The notes below the pieces were generated by a model. It made no database searches. It was not told the origin of the DNA and was given only the letters and a program-made list of their open reading frames with translations. DNA of 64,000 nucleotides, from the NCBI GenBank assembly GCA_001839685.1, contig MLAK01000753.1, positions 1 through 64,000 of the forward strand, in the 5' to 3' direction. Position 1 is the first letter of the stretch; every line of letters starts with the position of its first letter. Positions 1 through 9,772 of the stretch are shown piece by piece. The translations under genes were made by a program, and so were the position numbers. This DNA comes from Tritrichomonas foetus. Taxonomy: Eukaryota > Parabasalia > Tritrichomonadida > Tritrichomonadidae.

Positions 1-457
1 AGTGGTAGGACAAAGGTTTATGGGATGGTCCCACAAAATCTTTGGGGGACCATTTTGTAAACCTTTCATATAGGAGGTTATCATTTCCTATTCACATTGA
101 ATTTAATCTTTAAATTGTTTTTGTAACTCTATTAATGCTCAAAATTATATATACTCAGGAATAATATCTGAATAAATAACATTCTAATATAAGTTTTAGA
201 ATTTTTTCTGGAATTACAAATGTCTTATCTAACTGCTTAGAAGCTTTCTTGTTTAAAGTATTATTCTTCTCATATTTTCTATTATTATTTAATTTTTGAT
301 TCATTAAAAAACTATCTTTTATGAAACAAGTCGAAAAAATATTCATCGATATTGCAAGAAGATATATGAAACATAAATAAACAAAATGAAAACCATTTCA
401 GAATAAAATAGAACTTCAAACATAGTTTATTTAAATATTATAATACAGAAATAGACA
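1..457. other. Intergenic stretch with a terminal hairpin
   Basis: No convincing gene is seen. Positions 11-66 can fold as a two-part hairpin: AAAGGTTTA (12-20) pairs with TAAACCTTT (58-66), and ATGGTCCC (25-32) pairs with GGGACCAT (46-53). The rest is AT-rich. A 63-codon minus-strand frame at 155-346 has no recognisable family and is not called. Confidence 0.5.
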
Positions 458-1660
458 TCACTTGACTGGAGATCCGTTACGATTTTTTAGGTTCTTTGGT
501 ATTGGATGGCTTGATCGTCTGAGGGATGAAAGGGTGATATTTTTCGGCTTGTCTTCCTGTGGCATTTGCGGGACTGCATATGGAAGAGATAATCTGTGAA
601 CTGGAAACATTTCATAGTGCATTATTTCATTTGCCTTTTTTTCAAAATCAATTTTTTTGGCTGTAAATTCCATAATTTTTTGTGTCAAAATTTCTCCATT
701 AATTTCATCTTTTGATGTTGCTTTGGAAGCGTCTTCTTTCTTTGGGTATGTCATATTTACTAAGCTTATTAAAGGCGAGTTTTTAAGCCATTCGTGATCG
801 ATTATTTGGTTGAGTGTAATTCTTTTCTTTGGGTTTTTATTTAGGATCTGTTTTAATAAATTCCTGCAGGGGACAGATTTAATCTGTGAGAAATCAGGAT
901 CTTTGTAAACAATAGTTGAAAGTAATTTTTCATCATTTTCTGCGGTAAAAGGCAAATTTCCACTCATCATGCAAAATAAGATCACACCCAAACTCCAAAC
1001 ATCGATGGCCTCAGTGAATCCAGAGTGATCCAAAATTAGCTCAGGCGCCATATAAGGGATTGAACCACACCTGGATTTATTTATATCATCGAAATTTGAA
1101 CTAAGCCCAAAATCAATCAATTTAACAATTAAATGATTACTGACAATAATATTTTCAAGTTTTATATCTCTGTGGACAATTTTCTGAACTTCATGCAAGT
1201 ATTTAATTGCAGAGACTAATTGAATGAAAACTTTTTGAGCATCGAATTCTTCCATAACATAGTATTGGTTAATGAATTCAAGTAGTGTCATTCCTTTCAC
1301 GAATTCCATTACTATGTAAACATTTGGTTTGAAACCGTCTTTGTAGGTGATATTTTCACCTTTATTTTCACCTTTTTTATCGTTTTTCGATGTTGATTCT
1401 TGATCCAAAAAACTCGAATCCTCAAACCAGCCGAAATATGAAGCAATAAAAGGGTGATCAACCGAAGAAAAGGTATCGATTTCATTTTTGATTATTGATA
1501 AAGAGGCGTCATATTGATGGCAATTTTGCTTGATGACTTTCACAGCGACAATTTTCTGTGTTGTGACTTCTGTGGCTTGGAACACGTGGGAAAATGTTCC
1601 AGAATTGATCGATTTGATGTGTGAAAAACTACTATTTGGGAAATGCGAATTACTTGACAT
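458..1660 (-). CDS. CAMK-like serine/threonine protein kinase
   Basis: A 400-residue protein with a complete kinase domain at about residues 13-293. Visible motifs are the ATP-anchoring lysine in VAVK (K41), HRDIKLEN (163-170), DFG (183-185) and APE (205-207) after GSIPYM. The HRDIKLEN/GSIPYMAPEL pattern is typical of the CAMK/AMPK-like group, so phosphorylation of cytosolic Ser/Thr targets is the likely role. The glycine-rich loop is degenerate: INSGTFSHV keeps only the middle glycine of GxGxxG. A charged insert of about 20 residues (near 85-107) lies before the hinge. The roughly 105-residue tail is Lys/Ser-rich with no domain I recognise. The first ATG gives a sensible N terminus. The kinase call is certain; the subfamily is moderately sure. 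Confidence 0.93.
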   Translation of the reverse strand: MSSNSHFPNSSFSHIKSINSGTFSHVFQATEVTTQKIVAVKVIKQNCHQYDASLSIIKNEIDTFSSVDHPFIASYFGWFEDSSFLDQESTSKNDKKGENKGENITYKDGFKPNVYIVMEFVKGMTLLEFINQYYVMEEFDAQKVFIQLVSAIKYLHEVQKIVHRDIKLENIIVSNHLIVKLIDFGLSSNFDDINKSRCGSIPYMAPELILDHSGFTEAIDVWSLGVILFCMMSGNLPFTAENDEKLLSTIVYKDPDFSQIKSVPCRNLLKQILNKNPKKRITLNQIIDHEWLKNSPLISLVNMTYPKKEDASKATSKDEINGEILTQKIMEFTAKKIDFEKKANEIMHYEMFPVHRLSLPYAVPQMPQEDKPKNITLSSLRRSSHPIPKNLKNRNGSPVK

Positions 1661-3842
1661 TGAGTTCCAATAACTGAATTGAAATCTATTAATCAGAAAT
1701 ATTTGAATGTTTTTTATTTCCCTTTTTCAGAAGAAAGACTTTTACAATAATTTATTAGTTCAGAAATCGAGAATAAAATGTTATGAATTAACTTCACACT
1801 AGTATAAAAATTATTCAAAATCATTTATAAAAGTATTGAAATAATTCAATTATTGGTTTTGAATTGACAAAAATCCTACACAAAAAAAAAAAACTTCACA
1901 AAAAAATCGACCATCGATATTTCAATCTTAATTGAAAACTGATCTTGTGAAAATAGGATTTTATCTAAAGATAAAATCAAATATGAATCGAAAAAAGAAA
2001 CTAAAATTTGAAACATAGATTTAGTGAAAGAATATTGATGAATCTTAGTCCAAACAGCAATTCCGAGGGAGATTTTACACATTTTGTTGATAACTATCTG
2101 TCAAAACTTTTTCTACAGAATAATCAGAATTATTCTTTCTTGATCAAAAGTTATCTTTACAAATATTGTGAATGTAGCTTATCTTGAATATCATTTTGTA
2201 ATGCTTTGGAAATGTCTTTTCATTATAAAACAGTGGCAATCTTAGGAGTTCCAAATTTTGGACAAATATTGAAATTGGTGATATAACTTTCACTCGAGAA
2301 TAGCTCATATGAGGTTTCTCATATCTATTCTTCATAAATAAGCTATTGCAAGAAGTAAACAGCAAAATTATATATAATGAAATATATCCAAAATGGACAA
2401 AATAAAAAAAATTCAGGAAATCATAAAAAAACTATTCATTTATAATATCCTTTCTTTTTACTTGGTGAATCACTCACATAAATCCTAATACCAAGAGTTT
2501 GACTCGTTTCTAAATAAATTTCAGATTATTTTATTAAGGATAGGATTTATAAAAATCACATAAATAATCTCATTTTGGTTCAAATTTAAAATCTAATGGC
2601 CTTTATTGAATATTCGAGATGATCCATATTTGGATTATATTTGATTGTTCTTTTTAAATGATTTCTAATTTTTTAGATGTTAAATGAGGAGAGAGACACC
2701 AAGAATTAACAGAAGAGCCTTTTTTTGAAAATTCAAAAAAATAGCAAAATGAGATGGTTTCGCATATCACATCACATGTCTAATATCATCACATGTCTAG
2801 TAGTTCTATGGACTTCGTGAATTCTGTCAATATTTGGCAACAAAAATATTTCATTCAGTGTTTGATATCACATATAAAGGCACAAATTATTGATTCACTT
2901 TTTGAATGATTATTTCCAAATAATTTTAACTTTTGAATTAATCATTGAATTTTTTTTGTCTCTATGAAACTTTCGGCTTATGAAACAACTTCCTATTTCT
3001 CACAACTTCCACTCATTCTTGTAAAAAAAGAGTATTTATACAAATTCTCTTTTTCTGAAATTCCATTAAATATCACAAATTACGTTAGTGTCTCAAACAT
3101 GAAGAACTGGTTATTAGTTTTACTCTTAATTAATTGAATCAAAAAAGAAAAGAAGGTTTGGATTCTGGTCATTTTGTTTCATTACTTTTTACGGTGTTTC
3201 GTAAAATTCAATGTGCCTCATTGAGGGAAAGAAAGTGAATAGCTATCCATAAATTTCAACTTTTTGAATTATATATATTCAATTGCATTCATAAAATAAA
3301 AATAATGTAATAGAATTTTCTAAAATATTGTTCGGAATATTTTATTTTTTTCTTCTTTCCATCCTTCATTTCTCACAATTGTGAGAATCATTTGATCTTT
3401 TAAAAATGTAAATTTCTTTGTCCAAAAAAAACATAATGCCTACTCAGTGAGCCAAATATTAGTTTGCTGTCTCAATATATCTATGTTCATATGTACTGTT
3501 CGCAGGACTCCAAAAAAAGAAAATGAAAATTATTTTGGGAAACATCTTTTAATCTTTACGATTCATCATAATTCATTCATTTAATATTTTATTGGGTTTT
3601 GGAGAGAAATAATAAGTTTCTTATCGGTACATTCTATCAAAATAATTCATTGGTTTACATAATCATTTTCAAAGAAAATATTTTTCTTTCTGATAAAAGC
3701 CTTCAGAAAATATATTGATGATTCAGTTAACGTTTGTCTTTTTCTGAAATTAGAAATCGATTAAAACATTGGATTTGAATAGAGTGATTCTGAATTGAAA
3801 TATATTTTTCAATCAAATTCGTCCAAAAACTAATTCATCTGA
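1661..3842. other. Long gene-free AT-rich region
   Basis: About 2.2 kb between the divergent kinase and Myb genes. Short minus-strand frames at 1876-2082 and 2144-2365 show no family features. I see no tRNA-like or terminal-repeat structure. It presumably holds the promoters of both flanking genes. The last 60 bases before the Myb ATG include TTCATCTGAATG, loosely like a trichomonad initiator. Confidence 0.5.
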
Positions 3843-5156
3843 ATGCAGGAAACAGTCGATGATATTCCAACAAACGCCGGCGAAGGAAGCTTAGGCTGTC
3901 AAAGAGCACGATTCACTGCTGAAGAAGACGAAAAGCTGCTTAGGCTCCAAAAGCAACAATATGACTGGAACGAAATCAGTCGACAATTAGGCAATCGTTC
4001 GGCCCGCCAATGCCGAGAGCGTTTCCAAAACTATCTGGATCCAGAACTCAATACGTCAAATTGGACTCCGGACGAAGACGAGCTCCTCTTGCAGAAAGAA
4101 AGCGAAATGGGAAAAAAGTGGAAAAAAATGATGCCATACTTCCAAAACAGGTCAAATGTAAACATCAAAAACAGATTTGCTACTCTTCAAAACAGAAAAA
4201 AGGCGAACGAGCGTTTAAATAGTTATTCGAATTCACATCTTTCGAACTCTCCGAATTCGCCAAACAATTTCAAAGAAACGATAAGTAATCCAATGAATAA
4301 CATGAATTTGTTAGGTTCCTCTCTCAGCCAACTAAATCCGATGAATATCATGCAAATGAATAATGCCAACTTTAACAACATGAACACAATGAATCAAATG
4401 AATAATATGAACAGTATAAATAATATGTGCAACGCTGGAATCAATAACCAAGAATCCTCGATAATGCACCAAATGCAGATGCAGTTTCAACAACAATTTC
4501 GACAAATGCAGCCTGGGTATAATTCTTTCCAGCAGCAAATGAGTAACCCTAATCAACAAATGAATAATCCACAAATGAATAATCAACAAATGAATAATCC
4601 ACAGATGAATAATCCACAGATGAATAATCCACAGATGAATAATCCACAGATGAATAATCCACAAATGAACAATCCACAGATAAATTTCCAAATGAATGCG
4701 CCAATGAATAATTCGGGAAATTATCAAATGATGAACATGTCCAATCGGAATCCACATTTTATTCCTCGATCCCAGCCATCACCTAATCAATTCCAATTCA
4801 AACCGCAATATCAAGAACAACCAAAACAAAGCATCTTCCAACAACAGCCATTGCAGCAGCCTTCTATGCAGTGCTTCAATAAAGAAAACTCAATGCTGCC
4901 AATTTCAGGCAGACCAATGGACGCCTACGCGTTGAAGGAGAGCGAGAGGATCGTTCAAAATCAAGATGTAAACTCAGAACCAGAAGCGACTCCCCCACAA
5001 GAGTTGAATTTCGCCCACGCCGACCAAATAATAGAAGATATTTTCGGCGATGAACAAGAAATTCAAATGCGATGGAACTTTCTCGATAATGAAGTCAGTC
5101 AAACCAACCAAATCAATAATTTCAACTCTTTCTTCAATGGAACAACTCTATTCTAG
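3843..5156 (+). CDS. Two-repeat Myb-like DNA-binding protein
   Basis: A 437-residue protein. Two Myb repeats lie at about residues 20-66 and 72-120. In the first, the leading Trp is replaced by Phe (RARFTAEEDE), with W in YDWNEI and F in CRERFQNYL. The second starts SNWTPDEDE and ends IKNRFATLQNR. Such R2R3 proteins are the dominant transcription factor family of trichomonads and bind AACG-type sites, so a nuclear regulator is likely. The remaining roughly 300 residues are Asn/Gln/Met-rich, including a run of about eight QMNNP units encoded by a 15-bp tandem repeat, probably a disordered activation or condensation region. The C terminus is acidic (IIEDIFGDEQE). The DNA-binding call is firm; the targets are unknown. 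Confidence 0.93.
   Translation: MQETVDDIPTNAGEGSLGCQRARFTAEEDEKLLRLQKQQYDWNEISRQLGNRSARQCRERFQNYLDPELNTSNWTPDEDELLLQKESEMGKKWKKMMPYFQNRSNVNIKNRFATLQNRKKANERLNSYSNSHLSNSPNSPNNFKETISNPMNNMNLLGSSLSQLNPMNIMQMNNANFNNMNTMNQMNNMNSINNMCNAGINNQESSIMHQMQMQFQQQFRQMQPGYNSFQQQMSNPNQQMNNPQMNNQQMNNPQMNNPQMNNPQMNNPQMNNPQMNNPQINFQMNAPMNNSGNYQMMNMSNRNPHFIPRSQPSPNQFQFKPQYQEQPKQSIFQQQPLQQPSMQCFNKENSMLPISGRPMDAYALKESERIVQNQDVNSEPEATPPQELNFAHADQIIEDIFGDEQEIQMRWNFLDNEVSQTNQINNFNSFFNGTTLF
4555..4690 (+). repeat. 15-bp in-frame minisatellite in the Myb gene
   Basis: About nine near-identical copies of a 15-bp unit (CAGATGAATAATCCA and close variants) encode the repeated pentapeptide QMNNP. The copies differ by single synonymous changes (CAA/CAG). 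It is in frame, so copy-number change would alter tail length only. Confidence 0.9.
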
Positions 5157-5712
5157 AGGAAAAAAAAATTGAGCACAAAATGATATTAATTCGGTCAAAT
5201 GATGATAAATCGGATTGACAGATATTCAATCCAATTCATCATCTTTTTTTTGAGTTGAGTTGAGAAAAAAGTTGAATAATTGTAAGAATTAGGTGGACTT
5301 GAATACTGCTTCTGCCCTTCATTCTTCAAAATCGTTCTATTCGAATGATTCATATTTAATTGATTGTGAGGTCTAAAGTTAACCCACACACATATAACAG
5401 AGAATGAGTGCATGTTTCACAATAAGAGAATTTTTCCATGAAACAAAATTATGTTTGTAAATATATTATTGGTACCTTAATTTACTGATATTTTGTTCTC
5501 GGAAGATTTTTATTGTTATGATTCATTTCTTTATGTTTTTATCATTTCATCTGAGAATCATACTCTTTAAAGAATTGCTTTGCGAAAAAACAAAGATAAT
5601 CATAATGGAATCTGAGATTTAGAATGAAATAAGAATAAATAACAAAATAAGAAATAAAGAATAAGGAATTGATGTCAAATATATCTTTACTATTACATAA
5701 AATGAAGTTATC
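5157..5712. other. Intergenic region, convergent 3' ends
   Basis: This lies between the 3' ends of the Myb gene and the endonuclease III gene. It is AT-rich with homopolymer runs. A 72-codon minus-strand frame at 5195-5413 shows nothing recognisable. No other feature is seen. Confidence 0.5.
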
Positions 5713-6606
5713 TTAATCAGAGTCATCAAAATCCCCACTTGAAGCTTCTTTTTCAGATTCGAAAGAAACTTCTGATTCTGTTTCTGATTCAACTTTCTTA
5801 GACTTCCTTCCTCCTTTTTTTGTATTTTTGGTATTTTTTGTATTTTTGGCTGTTCTTGAATTTTTCGTTCTTTTCGAATTTTTCGAACTTTTTTCTTTCT
5901 TCTCCGAATCAGATTCATCACCTGAATCAATGCCATTGTAATATGCGCATGAATCAGTAATAGGACACAGTTCGCACTTTTGTTTAACTGCTCCACATAT
6001 TGTTTGACCAAATCCGACAATAGTCTCATTTAGCGGCTCCCAAAGTTCCTTTGGAAACACTTCCTGAAGGGCATCTTCTGTGGCTTCCGGTGTTTTTGTT
6101 TTCACCCATTGAAGCCGGTTGGCAATTCGATGGACATGAACATCAACACCAATACCAGTTTGCTCATTCCAGGCATGGCTCATTGCAAGAGTGGCCATTT
6201 TTATGCCAACACCTTTCAATGCTGTCAAATCTTTTATAGTTTTTGGTATATCTGAATCATAATCTCGCTCACAAATTTGTGCAGCTTCGATTATTCTTCC
6301 AGCTTTGGTTTTATAGAATGACACTTTTCTGATCATCTCTTGAACTGACTCTTGATTTGCATTCGCAAGTGTATGTGCTGTTAGTCCGCCCTTGAGGCCT
6401 TTTTTCAAATTTTGAATGGCCTCTGCTGTGATTTCGTCTTTGGTTTGTGCACTCAGCATTAATCCCATGAGTGTCTGAAATCGATACGTTTTGGGATCGG
6501 ATTTATCACCAACTTTACTGCATCCCATCGTATCGACAGGCGCGAAAGACTTCTTGCGAAATTCAATCAGGGTCTTGAGTTGCTCAGAAGGCGTAGACTT
6601 CTTCAT
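5713..6606 (-). CDS. NTH1: Endonuclease III homologue (DNA glycosylase/AP lyase)
   Basis: A 297-residue HhH-GPD enzyme that removes oxidised pyrimidines and cleaves abasic sites in base-excision repair. The helix-hairpin-helix is LKGVGIK at about residues 130-136, with K136 at the catalytic lysine position, and the catalytic aspartate is D155 in GVDVHVHR. The [4Fe-4S] loop is intact: C204-x6-C211-x2-C214-x5-C220, the same spacing as E. coli Nth. The core ends near residue 225. A 70-residue tail rich in Lys, Ser and Glu with NTK repeats follows; it could be a nuclear localisation or DNA-contact tail. The ATG start is followed by a short basic leader. Compared with human NTH1 there is no long N-terminal extension. 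Confidence 0.96.
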   Translation of the reverse strand: MKKSTPSEQLKTLIEFRKKSFAPVDTMGCSKVGDKSDPKTYRFQTLMGLMLSAQTKDEITAEAIQNLKKGLKGGLTAHTLANANQESVQEMIRKVSFYKTKAGRIIEAAQICERDYDSDIPKTIKDLTALKGVGIKMATLAMSHAWNEQTGIGVDVHVHRIANRLQWVKTKTPEATEDALQEVFPKELWEPLNETIVGFGQTICGAVKQKCELCPITDSCAYYNGIDSGDESDSEKKEKSSKNSKRTKNSRTAKNTKNTKNTKKGGRKSKKVESETESEVSFESEKEASSGDFDDSD

Positions 6607-7230
6607 TTTGATAAATAATAAACGTGCTCTGCCATTGAAAAAGTTATCTCTTCACATCGTCAGCGTTATTTCTTTTTCTGGTGAATCGAATCCTCTCATG
6701 CATTCAAAACACAGCCAATCACATAATCTTTATAATAAAAATTTCTCCTATTTACTATCCAAACACATAAACATGGATTGAGTTCGCTACGCCCCCTCTG
6801 CAGTGTTCACTCGCCATCTAAGTCGAAGTGACCCATAGAACCAGCAAAGTTCACATCACATTTTCTGTCAAAAAGAATATCCCATCGGAAAAAGTCATGT
6901 TCACTTTCTTTGGAAATGATTACTTCAATTATTGAATTGATACATAGTGTATCATATGTTTTTCATATGACTTTCTGAAGAAAAATGGTCTGGTATGGAC
7001 GATAGGACTCATTCAATAGTACTCCTAACTTTTTGATGTGAATCATAGAATAACGAGACGGTTTTAGGCCAAAATAATTGAGAGATATGGTGAAATGGTA
7101 AAACATGTTACTTTGAGATCAAATGATATGAAAAATCTGAAGAAGCAAATAAGTTTAAAGAAAGAATAACAACAATATCAATTCTTTTAAATAATATAAG
7201 ATAGCAAATCATATAAAAAATGAGTGGGCT
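6607..7230. other. Intergenic region with a dispersed-repeat relic
   Basis: No gene is called. Positions 6837-6891 read CCAGCAAAGTTCACATCACA, then a stretch around TTTCTGTCAAAAAGA and CATCGGAA. A close relative occurs at 56530-56590 on the same strand. In the frame ending at the stop near 6930 both could encode a related short peptide (HITF..SVKK), so this may be the eroded remains of a multicopy gene. Confidence 0.35.
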
Positions 7231-7863
7231 TCAACATCCACATCCACTTTTCTTTTCTTCTTGAACTTGAAGTGATGTTACTTCAGCTTGATTAGTTTTA
7301 AGTATGTTTTCTGCTGCATTTACGTCGATTTTGCCTTCAACCATCTTTTTGTAGACTTCGTGCGCAGTTTGGATGAAGGTATCATCGATCCGATCGCCAG
7401 AGAGTGCGGATGTTTCGAAGAACCTGAGTCCATTTTGAGTGGCAAATTCCTGGGCCTCTTCCGTCAAAACAGCTCGATCGGATAAATCTGTCTTATTTCC
7501 AACAAGCACTTTGATGGACGTTGGCGGGGAGAGCCGTTGCGCATCATCTGTCCAATCCGAAAGGTGTGAAAATGAGTCTCTGTTTGTTACATCGTAGATT
7601 AAAAATATCGCAGTTGATGATCGGAAATAAGCGCGAGTTATTGAGTGGAATCTTTCTTGTCCGGCCGTATCCCAAATCTGGAGTTTGATTTTCTTCCCCT
7701 CAATCTCGATTGTGCGAGTACCAAATTCGAGTGCAACTGTTTGCGGCTGATTTTTGTCGAATGTGTGTTCACAGAACTTTTTGCACATGGCAGTCTTACC
7801 AACAGCTGAGTCTCCAATTAAAACAAACTTGAAACTGATTGGTTTTTCTTCATCGTCTGACAT
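7231..7863 (-). CDS. Rab-family small GTPase
   Basis: A 210-residue Ras-superfamily GTPase acting in vesicle traffic. All G boxes are intact: GDSAVGKT (17-24), a switch I threonine in PQTVALEFG, WDTAGQE (64-70), NKTD (123-126) and ETSAL near 150. The C terminus ends CGC, a double-cysteine geranylgeranylation signal for membrane attachment. The RabF segments (IWDTAGQERF, YYD-like IYDVTN) resemble the Rab2/4/14 group, although VALEFG is unusual where IGVEFG or IGVDFG is common. The exact subtype is not assignable by eye. GGTCAA-type elements lie about 30 and 57 bp upstream of the ATG on the coding strand. Confidence 0.95.
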   Translation of the reverse strand: MSDDEEKPISFKFVLIGDSAVGKTAMCKKFCEHTFDKNQPQTVALEFGTRTIEIEGKKIKLQIWDTAGQERFHSITRAYFRSSTAIFLIYDVTNRDSFSHLSDWTDDAQRLSPPTSIKVLVGNKTDLSDRAVLTEEAQEFATQNGLRFFETSALSGDRIDDTFIQTAHEVYKKMVEGKIDVNAAENILKTNQAEVTSLQVQEEKKSGCGC

Positions 7864-8382
7864 TTTGGTTTCGATGATTTTGTTTTGTGCTTTTGACCAA
7901 TTTTTAAACTGACACAGTATTGACCTTAACAGTCAATAAATTTACCATGTTTGTTTGAAATAAATTGTTGTAATAAAGTTCGACCGGTTTTACTGTGAAC
8001 AATTTTCTTTAATTTGACTTTTCATTTGACCTTAGTTGTTCACGGTTATACTTATCGCACTTTTATTTGTTGGGCATTAATCTCTATTTCTATTGATTGT
8101 TTTGAGATTTAGTTGTATTTAAATCCACATATAATGAATATATAGAGGATTTGATCTCATTGAAGCGATATTATTGAAACCAAATTATTATTCAGAATTT
8201 TGAAAATTATAATTTTCAGCAACAAATACTTTAACGGGATGATTCATAGGAACATGAACGAAAAATTATTAATATCAATAAAACAAGAATGATCCTGATT
8301 GATTCCGATGATGTTTACACGTGAGCGTTCTGAAAAAGTTTCGGATTTACATCTAAAAGATTATGTGTACGTTTAGCAACAG
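7864..8382. other. Divergent intergenic region
   Basis: This is shared upstream DNA of the Rab gene (-) and the unknown gene at 8383 (+). It holds ACCGGT near 7982 and CACGGTTAT near 8040, both near matches to Myb-type cores. No open gene is seen. Confidence 0.4.
7893..7898 (-). promoter_or_regulatory. GGTCAA element upstream of the Rab gene
   Basis: Coding-strand TTGGTCAAAA lies 30 bp before the ATG, and a second GGTCAA follows at 7920-7925. It matches the motif recurring upstream of many genes in this window. The function is inferred. Confidence 0.35.
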
Positions 8383-9543
8383 ATGAATTGGAGAGACAAC
8401 TTGATAACGGAATCACAAACACTCGATTTTGACCGTTCAATTGCATTTGGCATCCGTAAATCTCCATGCTCAGAAAGAAGACAAACTAAATCTTCATGCC
8501 ATCAAGATCTTACCGAAAATATTTCTCCTAATTCTCCAACATCCAAAAGAGTTATCACTGATCCGATGTCATCGAATAAAAACGCACCATTTCGAAGAAG
8601 TAATTTAACAAATCCTTCGAATAAAACGTCAAATGGTAAATCACCCAATAACAATTGTGAAGAGCCACCACAGATAATCAATTTACTTGCTGAAAATTGC
8701 CGAATAAAACTAACGGAAAGAATTCATGGATGTAATTTACAGCAACCACAGAATCCAAATGGCGTTGCCAGAAAGAAGAACATTGTTCCGATTTTAAATC
8801 TTGATCCACATGAACCACAAAGAGTTAGATGTGTTCATTTCTTTCCAGAACAGGGAGACACGGTTCCCAGACACGCACAAGTCTTTAACATTGATGCTGC
8901 CATTGAACAATATAATGAAAAAATTGCAATTCGCCAAGAATTTGCGATTTCTTATGCAGAAATGGTTTGCTGTGAACCGCCGTCTCCTAGACAATCACAG
9001 TATGCTTCAACAGCACAAAGATCTGCACCAAAGCTGACTTTCGATAGAAAACCAAAACAAAATACCCCAACATTGCCAATAAAACAGCCAAATAAAAGAC
9101 AAATTAAAGTTAATCAAGTAAGAAATGAAAATCGAAGTGATTTTAGGTGTGATGGTAGAGTTGATTATAAAATTGATGGTTCAAGAAATGATCTAAGGAA
9201 TGAACATCGATATGATTTAAATGATGCTCTTCAAGTTTATAAAGTTGGTGTTCCTAATCCAAGGAAGCCAACAACGCCTGGAAATCAATTTAAGAAATGT
9301 CCACCAATATCAAAGTTATCGCGTGATGGTCCCAGGAGTGCACCAAAACGTTATCGATCACAAACATCGAAAGTAGTTCTTGATGACATTGAAATATTTC
9401 CATCAACTCAGCTTCAACCTTTACCACAATTTTCACAGCAGCCACAGCCACCAGCACAGCCACAATATCAATCTCAATTTTTAACAAATCTAGAATATGA
9501 AGCTCAGTACATGGCGTCAGAAATATTCAAGGCAGGATTCTAA
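8383..9543 (+). CDS. Conserved-looking protein of unknown function
   Basis: A 386-residue protein that I do not recognise. It is basic and largely disordered in composition, with runs of Asn, Ser, Pro and Arg. The central part (about 150-205) looks more ordered: it contains RCVHFFPEQGD and then a predicted helix, AAIEQYNEKIAIRQEFA. A repeated Asp/Arg/Asn segment (about 250-285) and a PQ-rich tail (PQFSQQPQPPAQPQ) follow. There is no signal peptide or membrane segment. The frame is long and uninterrupted with coding-like codon use, so it is probably real. The start is the first ATG, after a TACGTTTAGCAACAG leader. Confidence 0.75.
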   Translation: MNWRDNLITESQTLDFDRSIAFGIRKSPCSERRQTKSSCHQDLTENISPNSPTSKRVITDPMSSNKNAPFRRSNLTNPSNKTSNGKSPNNNCEEPPQIINLLAENCRIKLTERIHGCNLQQPQNPNGVARKKNIVPILNLDPHEPQRVRCVHFFPEQGDTVPRHAQVFNIDAAIEQYNEKIAIRQEFAISYAEMVCCEPPSPRQSQYASTAQRSAPKLTFDRKPKQNTPTLPIKQPNKRQIKVNQVRNENRSDFRCDGRVDYKIDGSRNDLRNEHRYDLNDALQVYKVGVPNPRKPTTPGNQFKKCPPISKLSRDGPRSAPKRYRSQTSKVVLDDIEIFPSTQLQPLPQFSQQPQPPAQPQYQSQFLTNLEYEAQYMASEIFKAGF

Positions 9544-9772
9544 TTTAGATCTTTTGTTTTTTTGTTTTTGTATTAGATAAACATAAATCTTTATTGACAA
9601 AATTGAATATGTATTTTTTTTCCTCGATCTTTTTAATGTTTCTCATGTCTGTCAATAAACTTTTACATTCAAATTTTGGTACCAAGATCAAAATAAGCAA
9701 TATTATTGGTGCTTATTAGACTAATTATCTTTTTTAAATAAAATTCCGCAGACAAATTTAGATTAGAATATT

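Noticed and set aside
1876..2365. Two short minus frames in the gene-free region
   Set aside because: No motifs and non-coding-like composition.
4332..4757. Minus-strand frames with IHLW or VDYSS repeats
   Set aside because: Antisense of the Myb protein's repeat tail; the plus frame has the Myb domains.
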